DNA of 64,000 bases from positions 20,951 through 84,950 of the forward strand of contig CAYGPZ010000014.1 of assembly GCA_964352025.1 (NCBI GenBank). Direction: 5' to 3'. The first letter of the stretch is position 1. Each line of letters begins with the position of its first letter. This DNA comes from Hirschia sp964352025. Lineage in GTDB: Bacteria; Pseudomonadota; Alphaproteobacteria; Caulobacterales; Hyphomonadaceae. The position numbers were made by a program, and so were the translations under genes. Under the pieces are notes generated by a model. That model worked only from the letters and a program-made list of their open reading frames with translations, did not search any database and was not told the origin of the DNA. Positions 42,586 through 51,123 of this stretch are shown one piece after another.

Positions 42586-44031
42586 TTAGGTTTCTTTGAG
42601 ATAGACTGTCTTCTTCTCTAGATATTGCTCTAGACCGAACTTCCCATCTTCTCCGCCCAAACCAGATTGCTTCCAACCATTGTGGAAACCTTGGTGTTGT
42701 TCACCCATTGGGCGGTTGATGTAGAGCTCTCCAGCTTCCATCTCATTGATAAATTTTTGAATGTTTTTGTGTGACGCAGAATAGAAATAGGCAGCAAGAC
42801 CATAAATACTGTCACTTGCCATTTCGATTGCGTCATCAAGCGTTTTGAAAGTAACAACTGGTAGAATTGGACCAAATGTTTCTTCTTCAACAGCGATATT
42901 TTTGTGCTCAGTGGCTAATACAGTTGGCTCATACCAGAAACCACCTTCATAACCTTCAACAACTGCGCGCTTACCACCAGCGAGGATTTCTCCGCCCTGT
43001 TTAACACTTTCCTGAACGATGTGATCGATGTTCTCGATCTCTTTTGCGTTCACTTTAGGACTTAGTGTTGTGGTAGGATCAAGCGGGTCACCAATTTTCA
43101 AAGCTGCAACCTTCGGCAAGAAGAGTTCCATAAACTTGTCTTTGATGTCCTCGTGTAGATACACACGCTCAGCACATGTACATACTTGACCACAGTTTGT
43201 GAAACGCGCACCCACCAGAATATCAGCTGCTAATTCTAGATCAGCATCATCCATCACAACGAATGGCGCTTTACCACCAAGTTCAAGCATAACTGGAATC
43301 ATGTATTTTCCAGCGGCTTGGTAAATTTGTTTACCTGCGTAAGTTGATCCTGTCATTGTGATCATTGCTGTGTGAGAGCTTTCACACAAATAAGATCCAA
43401 TTTTAGAACCAGCACCGTTGATGATGTTCAAAACACCAGCGGGCAAGCCAGCCTCAATAGCAATTTCACCTAGTTCCACAGTAGACAGAGGAGTCTCCTG
43501 CGTAGGCTTAAGTACCATTGTGTTACCAGTGATCAAAGCAGGACCGATTTTACGTCCAGCAAGCGCCATCGGGAAATTCCAAGCCGTAATAGCAACAACA
43601 ACACCACGAGGAACTTTGTGAATGTATATTTTCTCATCTGGATTATCAGATGGAAGAATGTCACCTTCAATCGTCAATGCGTTATCACAAGCGTAATCGA
43701 TGAAGCTCGCAGTCGCATCCACGTCGATATAAGCAAGCTCAAGAACTTTACCTTGCTCAAGCGTGACCATCTGAGCCAATTTATCACGACGCGCACGGAT
43801 ACCATCCGCAAACTTACGCAATATCGCCTGACGTTCACGCGCGGGTGTCTTAGCCCAGCCCTTTTGCGCTTCTTTAGCAGCTACCAAAGCTTTTTCAGCT
43901 TCGCTAGTTGGAGATGCAGGAATAGAACCTATAACTTTACCAGTTGCAGGATTTAGAACTTCAATGATCTCATCTGTCGGCGCAGCAATATACTCACCAT
44001 TGATGAAGTTAAGGTTGTTCTTGAACTCCAT
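42586..44031 (-). CDS. Probable 3,6-anhydro-L-galactose dehydrogenase (AldA-type ALDH)
   Basis: 481 residues of the ALDH superfamily. Catalytic Cys284 in CGQVC, general base Glu in LELGGKAPF, oxyanion Asn in WNFPMAL. The C-terminal GEQHQGFHNGWKQSGLGGEDGKFG and YLEKKTVYL resemble the AldA branch that contains the Vibrio AHG dehydrogenase. It would oxidise L-AHG to 3,6-anhydrogalactonate with NAD(P)+. The cycloisomerase for the next step is three genes upstream in the same operon, which strengthens the assignment. A lactaldehyde or other aldose dehydrogenase activity remains possible. Confidence 0.8.
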   Translation of the reverse strand: MEFKNNLNFINGEYIAAPTDEIIEVLNPATGKVIGSIPASPTSEAEKALVAAKEAQKGWAKTPARERQAILRKFADGIRARRDKLAQMVTLEQGKVLELAYIDVDATASFIDYACDNALTIEGDILPSDNPDEKIYIHKVPRGVVVAITAWNFPMALAGRKIGPALITGNTMVLKPTQETPLSTVELGEIAIEAGLPAGVLNIINGAGSKIGSYLCESSHTAMITMTGSTYAGKQIYQAAGKYMIPVMLELGGKAPFVVMDDADLELAADILVGARFTNCGQVCTCAERVYLHEDIKDKFMELFLPKVAALKIGDPLDPTTTLSPKVNAKEIENIDHIVQESVKQGGEILAGGKRAVVEGYEGGFWYEPTVLATEHKNIAVEEETFGPILPVVTFKTLDDAIEMASDSIYGLAAYFYSASHKNIQKFINEMEAGELYINRPMGEQHQGFHNGWKQSGLGGEDGKFGLEQYLEKKTVYLKET

Positions 44032-44034
44032 GGA

Positions 44035-44808
44035 CTATCTCCCCATCCATCCGCCATCAACAAGCAATGTTGTGCCGCTGACATAGTTTGCACTTTCAGA
44101 AGCCAAAAATACGATTGGACCTTTGAAGTCGCTTGGTTCACCCCAGCGACCAGCCGGAATACGTGCCAAGATAGACTCTGCACGCACTGCATCATTGCGT
44201 AGAGCTTCAGTGTTATCCGTAGAGATATAGCCCGGCGCGATTGCATTCACATTCACACCCTTTGACGCCCACTCATTCGCAAACGCCATAACCAATTGCT
44301 GCACACCACCTTTAGAGGCAGCATATCCTGGAACCGTAATTCCACCTTGGTATGACAATAGAGACGCAGTGAAAATCACTTTACCTGAGCCACGCGCTAC
44401 CATTTCCTTACCGATTTCACGCGTAAGAACAAACTGAGCGTTCAAGTTCACTTCGATAACTTTATCCCAAAGCTCATCGCCGTGCTCAGCAGCAGGTGCA
44501 CGCAAAATAGTACCCGCATTATTCACGAGAATATCGATTTGAGAGTTCTCAGCCTTAACTTTCTCGATGAAAGCATAAAGAGCTGTACGGTCACCAAAAT
44601 CACATTGGTATGCAGAGAATTTACGGCCAAGAGCAGTCACCTGCTTCTCAACTTCAGAACCTTCAGCTTCAAGACTAGCAGACACACCGATAATGTCAGC
44701 GCCTGCTTCAGCCAGAGCAACAGCCATGCCCAAGCCAATACCGCGCTTACAGCCTGTTACTAAAGCTGTTTTTCCTTCAAGAGAAAAGCTGGAAAGAACG
44801 TTCGTCAT
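44035..44808 (-). CDS. SDR oxidoreductase, KduD-like (2-deoxy-D-gluconate 3-dehydrogenase family)
   Basis: 257 residues. SFSLEGKTALVTGCKRGIGLG nucleotide-binding start, NNAG, catalytic Ser and YAASK, and the KduD-like C-terminus NAIAPGYISTDNTEALR...RIPAGRWGEPSD...YVSGTTLLVDGGWMGR. KduD-family enzymes oxidise or reduce keto-deoxy sugar acids. ATG at 44808 follows the upstream stop by one base. It is not required by the published AHG route, so it may serve a side branch such as L-galactose or keto-sugar-acid metabolism. Confidence 0.85.
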   Translation of the reverse strand: MTNVLSSFSLEGKTALVTGCKRGIGLGMAVALAEAGADIIGVSASLEAEGSEVEKQVTALGRKFSAYQCDFGDRTALYAFIEKVKAENSQIDILVNNAGTILRAPAAEHGDELWDKVIEVNLNAQFVLTREIGKEMVARGSGKVIFTASLLSYQGGITVPGYAASKGGVQQLVMAFANEWASKGVNVNAIAPGYISTDNTEALRNDAVRAESILARIPAGRWGEPSDFKGPIVFLASESANYVSGTTLLVDGGWMGR

Positions 44809-44809
44809 A

Positions 44810-45835
44810 TTAGGCACCACACTTAATTACAGTTTTCATTCCGACCGGGTTTGTCGCCAAAGTGTGGAATGCTTCATCAATTTTTGTCAGGTCAAATTCA
44901 CTCGTGATGAATTTGTCGATATTCACCTTACCTGAAGACACAAGGTCGATCGCTTTTTCAAAGTCAGCGTGTTCATAAACACGCGCACCAACCATCTCTA
45001 GCTCACGCCAGAAGAACTTGAACAAATCAACTTTAGGCGCGTTTGAGTGAATAGCGACGACACAAATACGACCGCGAACAGCAGCAACTTCTGTCATGGC
45101 ATCAATAGCAGGCTGAACACCGGATACTTCGAAGACCACGTCAGCGCCTTTTGTACCTGTCCACTCATTTACATAAGCAACAAGGTCCTGAGACATAGGA
45201 TCAACAGTCTTCATTCCTGCATCTTCGGCAAATTTACGACGGTCAGGGTTGATCTCAGAAACAAGAACTTCTGCTCCCTCAGCCTTTGCAACCGCAGCCA
45301 CAAGCTGACCAATTGGACCACCACCAAGTACAACAACGTGCTCACCAGCTTTTACGCGAGCCATAGCAACATCGTGACAAGCAACAGCCAAAGGCTCGAT
45401 CAAAGCACCTTGTCTCAGGTCAACATTTTCAGGCAATTTGTGAAGTGTACGGCTTTTAACAGTCCAAGAGTTTTGGAATGCACCAACACTGTCGATACCC
45501 ATGAACTTTAGGTTATGACAAATGTGGCTGTGACCAGCATCACATGCAGGACAGTCACCACAATAATCAAGCGGGCGCACAACAACACGGTCACCTACTT
45601 TGAAATCAGTAACTTCCGGACCAATTTCACGCACAATACCTGATGCTTCATGACCAGTTGTCTCTTTAGGAGCCACACGTTGATCCATCGCACCGTGGTA
45701 GATGTGCATATCTGTTCCACAGATACCGACATAACCAATGTCTAAACGGACTTCATCCGCTTTTGGAGCAACAGGAACTGACTCCGCAATTCCAAATTTT
45801 GAGTCACCCAAATATTGTGCAGCGATCATGCTCAT
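44810..45835 (-). CDS. Zinc-dependent MDR alcohol/sugar dehydrogenase
   Basis: 341 residues, medium-chain dehydrogenase. Catalytic zinc site GICGTDMHIYHG and GHEASG, structural zinc cysteines CGDCPACDAGHSHIC, nucleotide-binding VVLGGGPIGQLVAAVAK. Related enzymes include threonine, sorbitol, galactitol and L-galactonate 5-dehydrogenases. The position between KduD-like SDR and AHG-acid cycloisomerase suggests oxidation of a sugar acid or sugar alcohol from red-algal polysaccharide; the substrate is not identifiable from sequence. Confidence 0.85.
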   Translation of the reverse strand: MSMIAAQYLGDSKFGIAESVPVAPKADEVRLDIGYVGICGTDMHIYHGAMDQRVAPKETTGHEASGIVREIGPEVTDFKVGDRVVVRPLDYCGDCPACDAGHSHICHNLKFMGIDSVGAFQNSWTVKSRTLHKLPENVDLRQGALIEPLAVACHDVAMARVKAGEHVVVLGGGPIGQLVAAVAKAEGAEVLVSEINPDRRKFAEDAGMKTVDPMSQDLVAYVNEWTGTKGADVVFEVSGVQPAIDAMTEVAAVRGRICVVAIHSNAPKVDLFKFFWRELEMVGARVYEHADFEKAIDLVSSGKVNIDKFITSEFDLTKIDEAFHTLATNPVGMKTVIKCGA

Positions 45836-45838
45836 GTA

Positions 45839-46990
45839 TTAACCTTTACTATCTTTCGAAATCAAATGAGGCTCTAAAAGAGCGTCATCAAACACCACAC
45901 CTGTTCCTACGAAATCAGGCGCAATCGCCATTCCATCGCGTATTTCCACAGGTTTGGTTGTGTATTGATCTATTGGGAATGAGTGAATTTCGAGCATGCC
46001 CGCATGTGGCTGAGCAGCCAAAAGCGACACATGCAATTCCTGCATTCCATGACTACAGATCTTCAAGCCAGCTTTCGCAGCGAGATCAGAAACTTTCAAA
46101 AACCCAGTTATCCCACCAATGTTGGAACAATCGGGCTGCAAATAAGTCAAACCGGAATATTTAATAGCCCGCTCGAACTCTTCAACAATGTGGAGGTTTT
46201 CACCCATAGCAAGCGGAATTCCGGTTTCTTCACCAATGCGCTTGTAATCTTCAAACTCATCTGGAGAAATCGGCTCTTCATACCAGCCAATATCAAAATG
46301 GCTGACGGCTTTACCAAATTCGATTGCACGCTCTGTCGTGTATGACCAATTCGCATCAACCATAAGCTTTTTATCGCTACCCAGCACATTTCGAATTGCT
46401 TCAACACGCGCCACGTCTTCAGAGATATTTTCACGACCAACTTTTGTCTTGATCGCTGTTTGCCCGATATCCAAGTGCTTGCGAACCAAATCCTGCAATT
46501 CAGGCCCATCAAGGTGCAGGTCGATAAAACCAGCATAACACGCAGTTTCATTCTTAGGCGCGTCAAGAACCTTCCAAAGTGGCAAATTCAATACTTTACA
46601 GCGAATATCCCACAGGGCGATATCAATCGCAGAGATAGCAAAACTTAATAAACCGCCGCGGCCCACATAATGCAGATCCTTCTGCATTCCCTTCCAGACA
46701 GCTTCGATCTGAGACCCGTCTTTACCTAGAATGCGCGGGGTCAGATCGTCTTTGACGAGAGAATAAATACCGCGACCACCAGAGCCACCAGTATATGTAT
46801 AACCAACACCTTCTACGCCATTGCTTCCCTTAATACGGCAAACAATCAGCTCAAAAAAAGTATGCGTTCCATGGCTGGCATCAACTAAAGGCTCAGCCAA
46901 TGGCACTCTGTAATACTCTGTATCTACAGATTTTATCTCGAACTGATCCACAGAGTAATCTGAAGAAGAAGTGATTGTGTTCAATGCCAC
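45839..46990 (-). CDS. Probable 3,6-anhydro-L-galactonate cycloisomerase (enolase superfamily)
   Basis: 383 residues, mandelate racemase/muconate lactonising family. Lys181 and Lys183 (KTK), metal ligands Asp212 (VDANW), Glu238 (YEEP) and Glu264 (MGENLH), and His314 (CSHGMQELH). Signature stretches HGTHTFFELIV, GVGYTYTGG, HYVGRGG and EIHSFPIDQYT match my recollection of the Vibrio AHG-acid cycloisomerase. It opens the anhydro ring to 2-keto-3-deoxygalactonate. GTG start at 46990 follows AAAGG. It is the first gene of its transcription unit, behind a GntR-type operator and a leader hairpin. Confidence 0.85.
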   Translation of the reverse strand: MALNTITSSSDYSVDQFEIKSVDTEYYRVPLAEPLVDASHGTHTFFELIVCRIKGSNGVEGVGYTYTGGSGGRGIYSLVKDDLTPRILGKDGSQIEAVWKGMQKDLHYVGRGGLLSFAISAIDIALWDIRCKVLNLPLWKVLDAPKNETACYAGFIDLHLDGPELQDLVRKHLDIGQTAIKTKVGRENISEDVARVEAIRNVLGSDKKLMVDANWSYTTERAIEFGKAVSHFDIGWYEEPISPDEFEDYKRIGEETGIPLAMGENLHIVEEFERAIKYSGLTYLQPDCSNIGGITGFLKVSDLAAKAGLKICSHGMQELHVSLLAAQPHAGMLEIHSFPIDQYTTKPVEIRDGMAIAPDFVGTGVVFDDALLEPHLISKDSKG

Positions 46991-47094
46991 GACTATACCT
47001 TTAATAGCTTAAGAGAGATGCTTTAACGCCCCAAAGTGACGATAACGAAAGTTGAAGCTAGCGCCTCTCAAGCAACTTATCATTCAAAACAAAT

Positions 47095-47120
47095 TATGGG
47101 GTCGCATAGACGGCCCCATA
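47095..47120 (-). other. Hairpin in the leader of the AHG operon
   Basis: TATGGGG/CCCCATA 7-bp perfect stem, 12-nt loop, followed on the minus strand by ATTTGTTTTG. It lies between the operator/promoter at about 47150-47190 and the first start codon, so it is transcribed; it could be an attenuator, a stability element or a weak terminator. Confidence 0.5.
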
Positions 47121-47149
47121 AGAAATGGACGCCAAAAGGCAAAATCCAT

Positions 47150-47161
47150 TTTGTATACAAT
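47150..47161 (-). promoter_or_regulatory. GntR-type operator overlapping the AHG operon promoter
   Basis: TTTGTATACAAT, 11 of 12 match to the shared motif. On the minus strand TTTACA, 16 bp, then TATATT form a plausible promoter immediately before and overlapping this site. Confidence 0.6.
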
Positions 47162-47243
47162 ATACAAACAACATAATCATTGTAAAGACATTACAACGCC
47201 TCAACCGCCCTAATTTTGAGCAGTGTTGTTAAATAGTTGCGCA

Positions 47244-48395
47244 CTACCAGTTTGTGAAACTGCCATCAGGCTTGTGACGTCGTGGAATTTCCCAGAACTT
47301 GAAGGTCTGATCCTTGATCAATTCTTCTCGTACATCCACACCTAAGCCCGGCTTATCACTGACTTCATAATAGCCAGCTTTTTCAATCGGACGATTGATA
47401 AACAAACGGTCATGGTCTGTTTTATCAGCGCTGTAAGGTGCTATCTCAGTCCAACATAGATTAGTGATTGCTGAACACATGTGGTTCGTCGCCGCCGAAC
47501 AAATAGGTCCCAGCGGATCGTGCGGCATTACATCAATATAATGAGCCTCAGCCAGCGCTGCAATTTTCATCGCCTCGGTCAAACCACCAACATTACACAC
47601 ATCGATACGCGCAAAATTCGTCAGATCATTTTCAAGATAAGGCAGGTATTCCCACTTACTTGACCATTCTTCACCAATAGCAAAAGGAATATTGGTCATT
47701 GAACGCAGTGTTTTATAGGCACCCGGAGTTTGTTGACGAATTGGCTCTTCAAGGAAATCAATCGTTCCTTCCGGCATTTTTTGACAAAAAGCGGCAGCTT
47801 CCGCGACCGACATTCTGTGATGCATATCGATACCGATTACGATCTCGTGACCTAGCTCTGCACGCAATTGCGGCAAGATCTCAGTCGTCTTAGCGATCTC
47901 TTTGCGGACATCCCATTCTGCACTGTCACCCGCACCACCATCACCAACAGTAGCACGCACAACGCGCCACCCTTTGCTGACAAGGTCCTTCATGTCATCA
48001 ATCAGGCTTTGGTCGTGATCAGCTGTAGATGTCGCAAAACAAGGGATTTTATTGCGCTGCGCACCACCGAGCAACTCATGCACCGGCACATCATGACGTT
48101 TACCAGCGATATCCCAAAGCGCAATGTCAATCGCCGAAATTGCTCCTGATAATACGCGTCCACCTTCAAAATACTGGCCGCGATACATTTCCTGCCAATG
48201 CGCACCAATGTGACGAGAATCTTTTCCGATCAGAAAATCACGAAAATGCTCGACAGCACCCGCAACCGCCAATTCGCGCCCTGAAACACCAGACTCACCC
48301 CAACCATATAGGCCGTCTTCTGTTTCGACTTTTACAAGACACAAATTCCTGTGCCCAACCCATACAGGATACGCAATAATATTAGAAATTTTCAT
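47244..48395 (-). CDS. D-galactonate dehydratase-like enzyme (enolase superfamily)
   Basis: 383 residues, galactonate dehydratase-type member. Asp190 and His192 (IDMHH), Glu217 (LEEP), Glu243 (GEEW) and His292 (MPHDPLGP) are placed as metal ligands and catalytic acid/base of the mandelate racemase subgroup. GLYGWGESGVSGRELAV and NKIPCFATS fit the family. It should dehydrate D-galactonate or a related aldonate to 2-keto-3-deoxygalactonate, giving the galactose half of agarose a route to the same intermediate as AHG. ATG 48395 follows AAGG. Cotranscribed with the SDR and sugar porter genes upstream. Confidence 0.8.
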   Translation of the reverse strand: MKISNIIAYPVWVGHRNLCLVKVETEDGLYGWGESGVSGRELAVAGAVEHFRDFLIGKDSRHIGAHWQEMYRGQYFEGGRVLSGAISAIDIALWDIAGKRHDVPVHELLGGAQRNKIPCFATSTADHDQSLIDDMKDLVSKGWRVVRATVGDGGAGDSAEWDVRKEIAKTTEILPQLRAELGHEIVIGIDMHHRMSVAEAAAFCQKMPEGTIDFLEEPIRQQTPGAYKTLRSMTNIPFAIGEEWSSKWEYLPYLENDLTNFARIDVCNVGGLTEAMKIAALAEAHYIDVMPHDPLGPICSAATNHMCSAITNLCWTEIAPYSADKTDHDRLFINRPIEKAGYYEVSDKPGLGVDVREELIKDQTFKFWEIPRRHKPDGSFTNW

Positions 48396-48407
48396 GATCA
48401 AATTACC

Positions 48408-49184
48408 TTAAACGATGTCTTCCAAACGACACAACAGGGCTGTCACACCTTGGTCTGCGACTATATCGGTTCCTGTAATGGCATTTGAATTATCAGACAC
48501 CAAGAAAGCCGCAACATTTGCTATATCGTCGACTGAACTTACTTCGCCAGTTGCATGTAGATTATTAAAAGGCTCAACGAGGTGAGGCTTATCAATAGTC
48601 ACCTGTTGCACAGCTTCAGTCATTGTAAGGCCTGGAGAGAGTGTGTTGACGCGAATTCCGTATTTACCCAAGCTCCATGACATAGCTTTCGTCATGGCCG
48701 AAATACCGCCCTTTGTCGCCGCATACATTTCATAATGAGGAACACTGGCGACAGAATGGTTTGAAGAGACATTCACAATGTGCCCCCCACCCTGTTCTTT
48801 CATATGACGCGCAACAGCCTGACTCATCAAGAAAACAGAGCGTTGGTTTGTGGCCCAAAGCAGATCAAGCTTCTCAAGCGACATTTCAAAGAAATCACAC
48901 TCGATGGTAATTCCAGCATTGTTGACCAAAGCATCAATACGACCGTGCTCATTGTGAACATCAGCAACAAATTGCGAGATGCTTTCAGGGTCAGATACAT
49001 CTGCGCGCTTAAAGTGTGCATTATATCCTTCAGAGACGAGGGTCGCTATACGTTCAGCGCCATTCTCGCTACGCTGACATGCAATGACAGTTGCACCCTG
49101 CTTAACGCAAGCCTGGGTAATACCCCAACCAATACCTGAACACCCGCCAGTAACGATAACGATCTTGTCTTTTAAAAAACCCAT
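48408..49184 (-). CDS. SDR oxidoreductase, possible aldose 1-dehydrogenase
   Basis: 258 residues. KDKIVIVTGGCSGIGWGI nucleotide-binding motif, NNAG, catalytic Ser (VSSNHS), YAATKGG, and C-terminal SPGLTMTEAVQQ and AITGTDIVADQG. Between a sugar porter and a galactonate dehydratase-like gene, the simplest role is oxidation of D-galactose at C1 to galactonolactone, with SMP-30 lactonases opening the lactone. This is inference from order; the SDR sequence does not fix the substrate. Confidence 0.8.
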   Translation of the reverse strand: MGFLKDKIVIVTGGCSGIGWGITQACVKQGATVIACQRSENGAERIATLVSEGYNAHFKRADVSDPESISQFVADVHNEHGRIDALVNNAGITIECDFFEMSLEKLDLLWATNQRSVFLMSQAVARHMKEQGGGHIVNVSSNHSVASVPHYEMYAATKGGISAMTKAMSWSLGKYGIRVNTLSPGLTMTEAVQQVTIDKPHLVEPFNNLHATGEVSSVDDIANVAAFLVSDNSNAITGTDIVADQGVTALLCRLEDIV

Positions 49185-49213
49185 TACTCTCAAAACCTAG
49201 TTAGACAATAGTA

Positions 49214-50785
49214 TTAATTCGATGCGCCTTTAAACGTCGCTTCGATTTGTTCGATAGTTTTATTTTTCGTCTCTGGAACGAAGAAATATATAAGCACGAG
49301 ACCTATCGCGATAATAATCCCGAAAAGAAGGAACATTGACGACGCACCTGCAACAGCCAGCAACTTTGGAAACACCATCGCTGCTCCAGCGCTCACCAAA
49401 CTTGTGACAAGTGCACATGCTGAAATCGCAATACCACGCACGCGGGTCGGAAATATTTCCGAAAACAGCACCCACATGATTGGACCAATTGAAATATTGA
49501 AAGCCGCAACAAAACCCAAAATACTGGCAATAATCAGACCTGCATTCAGACCTTGAACACCAACTTTGATCAACTGGCCTTCATATTTACGTGCATCGTC
49601 AAAACCAAGCACATCAACCAGAGCATTTTTAAAGGCCACATCATTTGGATACTCAACGCCGACTATGGATTGCAGCGCATCAGTCGGCATTGAAGCCGCT
49701 AAAACAGCAATATCATCTGCCTGAATACCATAGCTTGCCTGAGAGAAATTCCATCCAACAGCCAGCATACAAAGTGAACCAAGAAGCAATCCACCTATAA
49801 GTAGCGGGCGACGCCCCAATTCATCAATAATGACGATTGCAACTATAGTCGCAATCATCGCTAGCACACCTAGCCCAACAGATGACAATAGCGCAGCGTT
49901 CGTTCCAGCTCCGACCTGTTCAAATACGATTGGCGCGTAATAAAGTAGATTATTGATACCTGATAATGGCTGCAAAATCGCAACTAACATCCCAACAGCC
50001 AAAGCCTTCCACAGATGGGTTGTCACCAATTCTTTTATTGCACGCCAAATACTCAAACCCTCTTCACCGAGAGTGCTTGCACGTATCTCTTCCATACCTT
50101 CGTCAATTTTCTCGTTAGGTACCATTTGAGTTAGCACTTCACGCGCCTCTTCCTCACGCCCAACACTGTATAACCAACGCGGGCTCTTAGGTATTCCGAT
50201 AAGAAGAACGAGCCAGATAATAGCTGGAATAATCTCTACACCCAACATCCAACGCCACATGCCTGTTTCAACACCAAACATTGTAACAGTTGTCTGTCCC
50301 GGCTCGGCCATATTGGAGATCGCAAGGTTCAAAAGAAATGCGACCGTCAGACCAATCCCGATATTCAACTGATTGAATGACACCATCTTCCCGCGAACTT
50401 TGGCAGGTGCGACTTCTCCAATATACATCGCGGCTACGGATAGAGAGGTAAACGCCATCCCCCCTAGCGCACGGGCCCAAGCGAGCATTACCCAGTCGGT
50501 GGCCAATACTGATCCAACCGCAGAAACAACATACATTGCAGCGATAACAATTAGAGTGTTCTTTCGACCTATCCAGTTTGTCAGAGGCCCAACAATAAAC
50601 AACACGGGCAAAACACCCCAACCAGCCGCAGAAACGACCAATCCAACTTGCGCGTCATTTAATAAAAATTCAGATCGGAATGCAGAAATACCACCCGAAA
50701 TAAGAACGATATCCAAACCGAAAATAAAGCCACCGAATGCAACAATCATTGCACTCAAGACGGCCTTGTTCTGAGAAATACTCAT
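49214..50785 (-). CDS. MFS sugar porter (XylE/GalP-like)
   Basis: 523 residues, 12 transmembrane helices. Sugar-porter motifs: RALGGMAFTSLSVAAMYIGEVAPAKVRGK, PKSPRWLYSVGREEEAREVL, QPLSGINNLLYYAPIVF, DELGRRPLLIGG, and PETKNKTIEQIE. A longer-than-usual polar insertion (about residues 345-400, ADDIAVLAASMP...GFDDARKYEGQ) lies between helices 9 and 10. Likely imports D-galactose or AHG as a proton symporter. It heads an operon with SDR and galactonate dehydratase-like genes, and its promoter shares an operator with the divergent SMP-30/agarase operon. Confidence 0.9.
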   Translation of the reverse strand: MSISQNKAVLSAMIVAFGGFIFGLDIVLISGGISAFRSEFLLNDAQVGLVVSAAGWGVLPVLFIVGPLTNWIGRKNTLIVIAAMYVVSAVGSVLATDWVMLAWARALGGMAFTSLSVAAMYIGEVAPAKVRGKMVSFNQLNIGIGLTVAFLLNLAISNMAEPGQTTVTMFGVETGMWRWMLGVEIIPAIIWLVLLIGIPKSPRWLYSVGREEEAREVLTQMVPNEKIDEGMEEIRASTLGEEGLSIWRAIKELVTTHLWKALAVGMLVAILQPLSGINNLLYYAPIVFEQVGAGTNAALLSSVGLGVLAMIATIVAIVIIDELGRRPLLIGGLLLGSLCMLAVGWNFSQASYGIQADDIAVLAASMPTDALQSIVGVEYPNDVAFKNALVDVLGFDDARKYEGQLIKVGVQGLNAGLIIASILGFVAAFNISIGPIMWVLFSEIFPTRVRGIAISACALVTSLVSAGAAMVFPKLLAVAGASSMFLLFGIIIAIGLVLIYFFVPETKNKTIEQIEATFKGASN

Positions 50786-51123
50786 TTAGTTTCCACCCGC
50801 AGTATTTTTGGAATGACGGGAACAATGGCAAACATAACTATTACGTTGAAAAAACACGTAACTTGCCTCCCGCTCTCCTTTTACTTTCTTTATCAGCAAT
50901 CTATTCGCTACAATCAAAAAATTGTCAACAATTGACATTGAGTTGCCATACATCCAGAAGAGTGTGTAAATCTATATAAAGACGAAACTGGGGAGTGAAT
51001 AAAAAATGCTGGGAAACCATGTCCTAGTGATGATTTGCTGAACAAAAAAACAAGCAAAAGCAATAACCTTCACTGTTACAGTACGACAAAACAACATTAC
51101 TTTCTGATGCTAGGTGCCCTCTC
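50786..51123. other. Divergent promoter region, sugar porter / SMP-30-agarase operons
   Basis: No gene is supported in 338 bp. TTGACA boxes occur on both strands within 50923-50937, overlapping the operator-like site at 50921-50932. Nothing else distinctive was seen. Confidence 0.55.
50921..50932. promoter_or_regulatory. Operator-like site shared by two divergent promoters
   Basis: ATTGTCAACAAT, identical to the site at 27819, with the ATTGT/ACAAT arms of the GntR-type motif. It overlaps a minus-strand TTGACA and abuts a plus-strand TTGACA (50932-50937). Confidence 0.5.
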
